From positions 1 through 22,298 of the forward strand of contig LRSR01014959.1 in the NCBI GenBank assembly GCA_001579985.1: DNA of 22,298 nucleotides, in the 5' to 3' direction. The translations under genes were made by a program, and so were the position numbers. Below are positions 16,899 through 22,298 of this stretch, piece by piece. This stretch comes from Hypsibius dujardini (lineage: Eukaryota; Tardigrada; Eutardigrada; Parachela; Hypsibiidae). The notes beneath the pieces are model-generated. The model searched no databases. It was not told the DNA's origin and saw nothing but the letters and a program-made list of their open reading frames with translations. Every line of letters starts with the position of its first letter. Positions within the stretch are counted from its first letter, which is position 1.

Positions 16899-18216
16899 AA
16901 ATCAACTCTGGTTTTAAAACGAGAAAAACGGAAGGAACAATATGGAAAACTAAAACTAAAAAAAGAGAGTCGTTAGGGGTAACCTGTCTCCAATGAAAAA
17001 AAGATTTACCGTGTAGAACGCTCCTGTAAATAAAAATACAAAAGTATGCAACCATCAACCTAATCACCATAAAGATAACCATAAGACTGAGATCGATTAT
17101 AGTGCCTTGAAAAAAAACTAATAACTCACCTATCAACCTTAAGAAAGGAGGCGCTGAAAAATTTCTAGCCAAAAACAAGAATCACCAAAACCCAACCCCA
17201 TAAAACATTCTCATTTCCCCCCTCAAATTAACAACTTGACGAGAAAAGGATCGCTCGAAAAAAAAGTTTACGAGGAAGAAAAGGGCGGAGGAACAAAACC
17301 CGTGAGATAATAAGATAATGAAAGAACCCTTAAGGGCAGAAACTCCACTAAAAACCACACCTCTCATTAAAATTCCTATGTGACTAATAGAAGAATATGC
17401 TACTAAAGATTTAATATCAGACTGTCGCCTTGCTACAACCCTTGCTAACAATGCACCTAAAACCAAGAAGGAAACCAGAATAGAACTTTGAAAAATTAAA
17501 ATTCTTGTAAAGAAAAAAAAAAATCGATAAACTCCGTAAACACCAAACTTAAGTATAACTGCGGCTAAAACCATAGAGCCTCTAACAGGGGCTTCGACAT
17601 GAGCTTTTGGTAATCACAAATGAACACCAAACAGAGGAAGTTTAATCATTATTCTAACTATAACAATAAATAACAAGAGTAAATTGAGTCCCTCCCCCCT
17701 GAATGAACTTATCAGTATACCGGAAAATCACTCCAGAGTTTTTGATTTTATTATAGTTATAATAACAAAAAGGAGAGGAAGAGAACCTACAACAGTATAT
17801 AAAATTAAATAAAAAGAGGCCTGAATTCGCTCCCACTGATACCCCCACCCAACAATCAACCCTAAGAGAGGGATAAGGGAAAACTCAAAAAAAATGTAAA
17901 ACACTAATAAACTCTTAGCTAAAAATCTAGCTACTAAACACAACAAAAGAACTGTTAATATAGCTGAGTAAAGAGAAACGTTTTTTATAGCAATTTCATA
18001 TTTACTTCTCATAAAATAAAGAACCGTAAATAACCACAGTGTGAGAAAAACTAATAAAAAAGAAAGTTTATCTCCCAAACCCCCGTAAAAACAAAATCCC
18101 AAGGCCGAACTTTTGACAATTAAAATTCCTGCAAGTGTTACAACACTTATTATAAATACATATAACTTTTGAAAATTCCAAAAAACACAAGAAAGAACCA
18201 AAAATAAACTTAAAAT
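16899..18216 (-). CDS. nad4: NADH dehydrogenase subunit 4, second pass
   Basis: Same DNA as 2158-3475, including the ATTTTAA overlap with nad4L. Confidence 0.96.
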
Positions 18217-18473
18217 TTTAAAACTGAAAAAAGAGAAATATAATCTTTACTTATCTGACGGCTTACTATAACAAAAACAACCAAACCCAAAACAGACTCA
18301 CTTGAAACTACCACAAGAAATAGTAAAAGCAAAAACCTGTCTTGGGAGCCATTTTCACCAATGTAAATATTTAGAAGTAAAAAAATCAAAAGCATAACAA
18401 ATTCTAATAAGATTAAAACAGGCAATAAAAACTTTAATTTTTTAATCAGGGCTAAAAAAACAAACAGAACCAT
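18210..18473 (-). CDS. nad4L: NADH dehydrogenase subunit 4L, second pass
   Basis: Same DNA as 3469-3732. The junction hairpin described at 3755-3781 recurs at 18496-18522. Confidence 0.92.
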   Translation of the reverse strand: MVLFVFLALIKKLKFLLPVLILLEFVMLLIFLLLNIYIGENGSQDRFLLLLFLVVVSSESVLGLVVFVIVSRQISKDYISLFSVLKF

Positions 18474-18523
18474 TATTCTACTTACAACAGAAATTGCTTA
18501 TTAAAGTTTGAAACTAATAAGCT

Positions 18524-18583
18524 TCAGAAAAAAAAATATCTCAAGCCTCCAAAACTTAAATTTTAGAATTTAAACTATTTCTG
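18524..18583 (-). tRNA. trnP: tRNA-Pro, second pass
   Basis: Same DNA as 3783-3842. Confidence 0.85.
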
Positions 18584-18597
18584 ACAACGATTTAATT

Positions 18598-18660
18598 TAA
18601 AAATTAAGTTAATAAAAACTAAAGTGTTTCAAACACTTAAATAAGTAAATTTATTTTTAA
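18598..18660 (+). tRNA. trnW: tRNA-Trp, second pass
   Basis: Same DNA as 3857-3919. Confidence 0.95.
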
Positions 18661-18710
18661 ATAAGGAACAGACCCTAATACTAAGTTTGCAACATAGCTT
18701 TTGATATTTA
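18657..18710 (-). tRNA. trnC: tRNA-Cys, second pass
   Basis: Same DNA as 3916-3969. Confidence 0.72.
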
Positions 18711-18771
18711 AAGAAAGAGGTTGATACCATGAATAAATCTACAATTTATTGCCTTTTTCAGCCATCTTACT
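18711..18771 (-). tRNA. trnY: tRNA-Tyr, second pass
   Basis: Same DNA as 3970-4030. Confidence 0.9.
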
Positions 18772-18788
18772 TGACAAGCCTCTAACTA

Positions 18789-19679
18789 TTACAAAACACA
18801 GACCCAAAAATATAAAAGTAAAACAACAGGCAAAAATTTTTTTCATGTAGTATCTATAAGAAAATCATAACGAATACGAGGATAAGAAGAGCGAAGAAAA
18901 AGGAAAACAACAATCAACAGGAAAGAAGAAACCAAAAACCCTTGACCGCAAAATAAAATTCTGCACAACATTCTTATTCAGATAATTATGGCATACTCTG
19001 CTATAAAAATAAGCGCAAACTTTAACCCCCCGTACTCAACATTAAAACCAGAGACAAGCTCAGATTCACCCTCAGCCAAGTCAAAGGGGGCCCGATTAGT
19101 TTCAACTACACAAGACACAAAAAAGATAACAAAGACAGAAGGAAGCAGAAAAAAAAAACAAAACTCTTCTTGTAAAGATAAAACTTTTTTTAATCTTAAC
19201 CTCTTAGCAGCAAACATTAAACAGAGTAAAATAAAAGCCATTACAATTTCATACGAAATTGTCTGAGCCACAGAGCGTAGACCCCCTAAAAGAGCATACT
19301 TTGAATTTGAAGACCATCCAGAAAAAATAATCCTATAAACCCTCAACCCTACACAACATAAAAAAAATAAAATACCAAATTGTATATCCACTAACCCTCA
19401 TGTCAAAGGTAAGCATCTTCATACCAACATAGCTAGCAAAAATCCAAAAAAAGGACTAATTCAAAATAATAAAACGTTAGAGAGACGAGGAAAAGAATCC
19501 TCCTTAGAAAACAATTTAATAGCATCTGAAAAAGGCTGTAGCACACCAGCAATCCCCAATTTATTAGGTCCCTTACGAATTTGGGTGTACCTTAAAACTT
19601 TACGCTCCAAAAGTGTCAAAAAAGCCACAGAAATTAAAACAAAAAGAAAAACCTCCACAAAAGACACGACACCTCTAAT
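18789..19679 (-). CDS. nad1: NADH dehydrogenase subunit 1, second pass
   Basis: Same DNA as 4048-4938; ATT start and TAA stop as in the first pass. Confidence 0.96.
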
Positions 19680-19685
19680 GAAAAT

Positions 19686-19749
19686 TTTTAGGAAACTTTA
19701 ACATTATAAAAGACTCTTAAAATCTTTGCACTTAATCTGCCACCCTAAA
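19686..19749 (-). tRNA. trnL2: tRNA-Leu (UAA), second pass
   Basis: Same DNA as 4945-5008. Confidence 0.95.
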
Positions 19750-19808
19750 AACAAAGAAAAAACTTATAATTTATCCTATCAAGATAACCCTTTTTCAGGC
19801 ACAATGTT
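19749..19808 (-). tRNA. trnI: tRNA-Ile, second pass
   Basis: Same DNA as 5008-5067. Confidence 0.8.
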
Positions 19809-19866
19809 GTGTTATAAAACATTTTTAAGTCCTAAACTTAACGCATTATAAATTCTGCCAACAAAA
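19806..19866 (-). tRNA. trnL1: tRNA-Leu (UAG), second pass
   Basis: Same DNA as 5065-5125. Confidence 0.85.
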
Positions 19867-19867
19867 A

Positions 19868-19924
19868 TAAATAAGCTAGCATAAAAAAGCCTTGATAAAA
19901 ATCAAAAATAAAAAAATTTATTTA
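19868..19924. other. tRNA-like element before nad2, second pass
   Basis: Same DNA as 5127-5183. Confidence 0.55.
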
Positions 19925-20871
19925 TAAGAAAAACCTTACCTTTTGTAATTTTTTTCTACATTAGAAGATTCCTTCTCTTCCTGTCCAGAAATCACTGATT
20001 TTTATTGTGAATTTCAGTAGAACTAACAACTTTAACATTTATTCCTCTTATGAATGATAAAAGAAAAACATCGATTGAAGCTATTGTAACCTACTTTCTT
20101 ATTCAAGCCATCTCATCGATTTTATTAATTTTTGGATTTCTGCAAAATCAGATCCTAATTAAAGAGAGCCAAATTTTTAACACATGTCTTATCGCATTAA
20201 TAGTAAAACTATCTGTTGCCCCCTTACACTCCTGATTCCCCCCTATTATGGCAAAAATAAGCACGACCCCAATAACACTTTTATTAACATTCCAAAAATT
20301 ACAACCATTTCTCCTTTTATTTTTAAGAAATTCTAAGAGGAAACTATTCTTTCTATTCGTAGTAGCAACATGTGTCATAGGATCAGTATCTAATATAATA
20401 CAAAATAACATTAAAATAATTCTCGCTTATTCGAGAATTTCTCATGGCGGATGACTATTAATAGCCCTATGAACAAACAAAAGAATCTGGATTATTTACA
20501 TATTTATCTATTTCGTCACAATTTTCTTGATTTGAAAAATATTTATTCCAAACCTAACACAAGCTTACTATAAAAGAAACATAAAATCTTTTTGAAGAGT
20601 CCTTATATTAAGATTAGCAGGAATACCCCCTTTAATTGGCTTTTATCCAAAAATAATAATCGTAAGAGAGATAGCCTCCATGACACTATTCTTAATAATC
20701 TGTATTTTAATAATAACAGCAACTATCGATTTTTTTATTTATACCCGCACATTTTACATAAGCTTTTACAATCGAACAGCCCAGATTCTGTGAACAAACC
20801 CTCTAGAAGAGAAAAGATCCACACTAGCTTTCCTTATATTTGGTATACTTTCAGTTATAGTAATACTGTAA
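19924..20871 (+). CDS. nad2: NADH dehydrogenase subunit 2, second pass
   Basis: Same DNA as 5183-6130. Confidence 0.95.
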
Positions 20872-20945
20872 AAATTTTTGAAAGCTTAAAATAAAAGCAT
20901 TGAATTTTTACTTCAAAGAAGCAAAATAATTTGCTCGAAATTTTA
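20871..20945 (+). tRNA. trnK: tRNA-Lys, second pass
   Basis: Same DNA as 6130-6204. Confidence 0.9.
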
Positions 20946-21000
20946 GTTAAACCAAATAACCTTGAGTTGTCAACTCAAAATTGTAGAAATACAAATCTCA
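20937..21000 (+). tRNA. trnD: tRNA-Asp, second pass
   Basis: Same DNA as 6196-6259, with the same overlap with trnK. Confidence 0.9.
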
Positions 21001-21005
21001 TCACA

Positions 21006-21069
21006 TTAAAAGTGGCTGAAAAAGCATTTAGTTGTTATCTAAAATAATAAGAAATATTCTTCTTTTAAA
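21006..21069 (+). tRNA. trnN: tRNA-Asn, second pass
   Basis: Same DNA as 6265-6328. Confidence 0.94.
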
Positions 21070-21077
21070 GATCAATT

Positions 21078-21144
21078 TAATTATTTTAGTATAGATATAT
21101 TACAACATAATTTCATTATGGGAAGGCCCTTAGGGCAAATAATT
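21078..21144 (-). tRNA. trnF: tRNA-Phe, second pass
   Basis: Same DNA as 6337-6403. Confidence 0.82.
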
Positions 21145-21154
21145 CATCTAATCT

Positions 21155-21215
21155 GTTCTTATAGTTTAAAGCAAAACAATGATTTTGTATATCATAAATA
21201 TTAATATTTAGAACT
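21155..21215 (+). tRNA. trnT: tRNA-Thr, second pass
   Basis: Same DNA as 6414-6474. The following 42-nt spacer recurs at 21216-21257. Confidence 0.9.
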
Positions 21216-21257
21216 GCACAGACTTTAATAGAATAATAATATTCAACAACCTGTGTT

Positions 21258-21720
21258 ATAAAAGAAAGCTACACCCTCACCATTATATGCCTATTCCTGA
21301 TTTTTATATTTAAGCACCCATTACTTCTAATGTTATGTCTAGTCACCCAAAGATTAAGAGTTCTTACTTTCATCTATATAAGCATATGAAACATGTGAAA
21401 TGCTTTTATACTAATCTTAATTTTCTTAGGGGGACTTTTAATTATTTTTATTTACCTAACTGCTCTTACCCCCAACGAACTATTCAAAGAATCAGTAAAC
21501 TTTACAAAAGGATTAATAACACTAGGAGCATCGGTAATACTATTACACAATCTCACCCCCACTCCGCTTCTACACACAAAAGAAAATTTCTTTTTTCCCA
21601 ATATCTTTAATATCTTTCTAAATAACTTTTTCATTATAATAATGATTTATCTAATGGCAACACTCTTTAGAACAATAAACCTGTGTGCAAAAAGTAAAAG
21701 TCCTCTAAAAATTAACACTT
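21258..21720 (+). CDS. nad6: NADH dehydrogenase subunit 6, second pass
   Basis: Same DNA as 6517-6979. Confidence 0.88.
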
Positions 21721-22298
21721 ATGACAAAACGAAAATCCCTTCCGCTACTGAAAATTATAAACGCCTCTCTAGTAGACTTACCCGCTCCATCCAACATTAC
21801 ACACCTCTGAAATTTTGGATCCCTCTTAGGAATATGTCTAAGTCTTCAAATTTTAACTGGCATCTTTTTAGCAATACACTATAGATCAAATATTATAGTA
21901 GCATTTAACTGCGTAGATCACATTATACGAGATATTTGATCAGGATGACTGATTCGTCTTTTACATGCAAATGGAGCATCTCTATTCTTCATAGCCATCT
22001 ATGTCCATATTGGTCGAGGCCTTTACTTTCGATCATTCACACTAAAAATAACCTGATCTTCTGGAATTACAATCTTCCTAATCTCAATATTAACGGCCTT
22101 CTTAGGATACGTTCTTCCATGAGGCCAAATGTCATACTGAGGAGCAACCGTAATTACAAACCTGTTATCCGCAGTCCCTTATATTGGAGTTTCATTAGTA
22201 GAATGGGTTTGAGGAGGATTCTCAGTAAGAAACTCCACGTTAGGACGATTTTTCTCCTTACATTACCTTTTTCCATTCATTATTTTATTCCTAGTCAT
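21721..22298 (+). CDS. cob: Cytochrome b, 5' part (3' truncated by contig edge)
   Basis: These are the first 578 nt (192 codons plus two bases) of cob, the same DNA as 6980-7557. It holds the N-terminal heme-binding helices through LPWGQMSYWGATV and ends within FPFIILFLV. The cut is the contig end, not a gene break; the full gene is at 6980-8068. Confidence 0.97.

Larger units (their letters stand above)
14742..22298 (+). repeat. Terminal redundancy: second pass over 1-7557 of the circle
   Basis: Base 14742 onward reads the same as base 1 onward. All open frames of the first 7.5 kb recur at +14741 with identical proteins, and the last bases at 22298 match 7557. Both ends cut a gene at an arbitrary point (nad3, cob), as expected when an assembly runs past closure of a circle. 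Confidence 0.97.

Noticed and set aside
14742-22298. A genuine large tandem duplication of half the genome
   Set aside because: Both ends break inside genes and the copy shows no divergence. Reading past the end of a circle explains it fully.

Overview
This window is an animal mitochondrial genome, and the contig runs about one and a half times around the circle. Position 1 equals position 14742, and the 7,557 bases from 14742 to 22298 repeat 1-7557. The molecule is therefore about 14,741 bp. It holds the usual 37 genes: 13 proteins, 2 rRNAs and 22 tRNAs, on both strands. Reading frames only stay open with the invertebrate mitochondrial code (TGA = Trp, AGA/AGG = Ser, ATA = Met). For example, AGA and AGG fall on conserved Ser positions of Cox1.

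The organism is probably a panarthropod outside Pancrustacea. trnL2(UUR) lies beside nad1, not between cox1 and cox2 as in insects and crustaceans. The Cox1 sequence ([55 protein letters not shown]) looks like what I remember of tardigrade Cox1. Tardigrada is my best guess, from memory and not from a search.

Layout from cox1 (10597): cox1, cox2, atp8, atp6, cox3, G, nad3, A, -R, S1, E, -nad5, -H, -nad4, -nad4L, -P, W, -C, -Y, -nad1, -L2, -I, -L1, nad2, K, D, N, -F, T, nad6, cob, S2, control region, -rrnL, -V, -rrnS, -Q, M, back to cox1. The blocks cox1-cox2, atp8-atp6-cox3-G-nad3-A, nad5-H-nad4-nad4L, nad6-cob-S2 and rrnL-V-rrnS are ancestral. W-C-Y, K-D, N, F, T, I, nad2 and nad1-L2 have moved, and trnR and trnI have changed strand.

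The proteins are core subunits of complexes I (nad), III (cob), IV (cox) and V (atp). The tRNAs and rRNAs serve the organelle's own translation and, by tRNA punctuation, probably mark RNA cleavage sites. Several junctions without a tRNA still carry tRNA-like or hairpin structures. The control region (about 8124-8530) has an 18-bp inverted repeat and two pairs of C-rich direct repeats. cox3 needs a one-base frame correction near 14145. cox1 and cox2 have no ATN start available.

The copy at 14742-22298 is listed separately and briefly; it is the same DNA, not extra genes.
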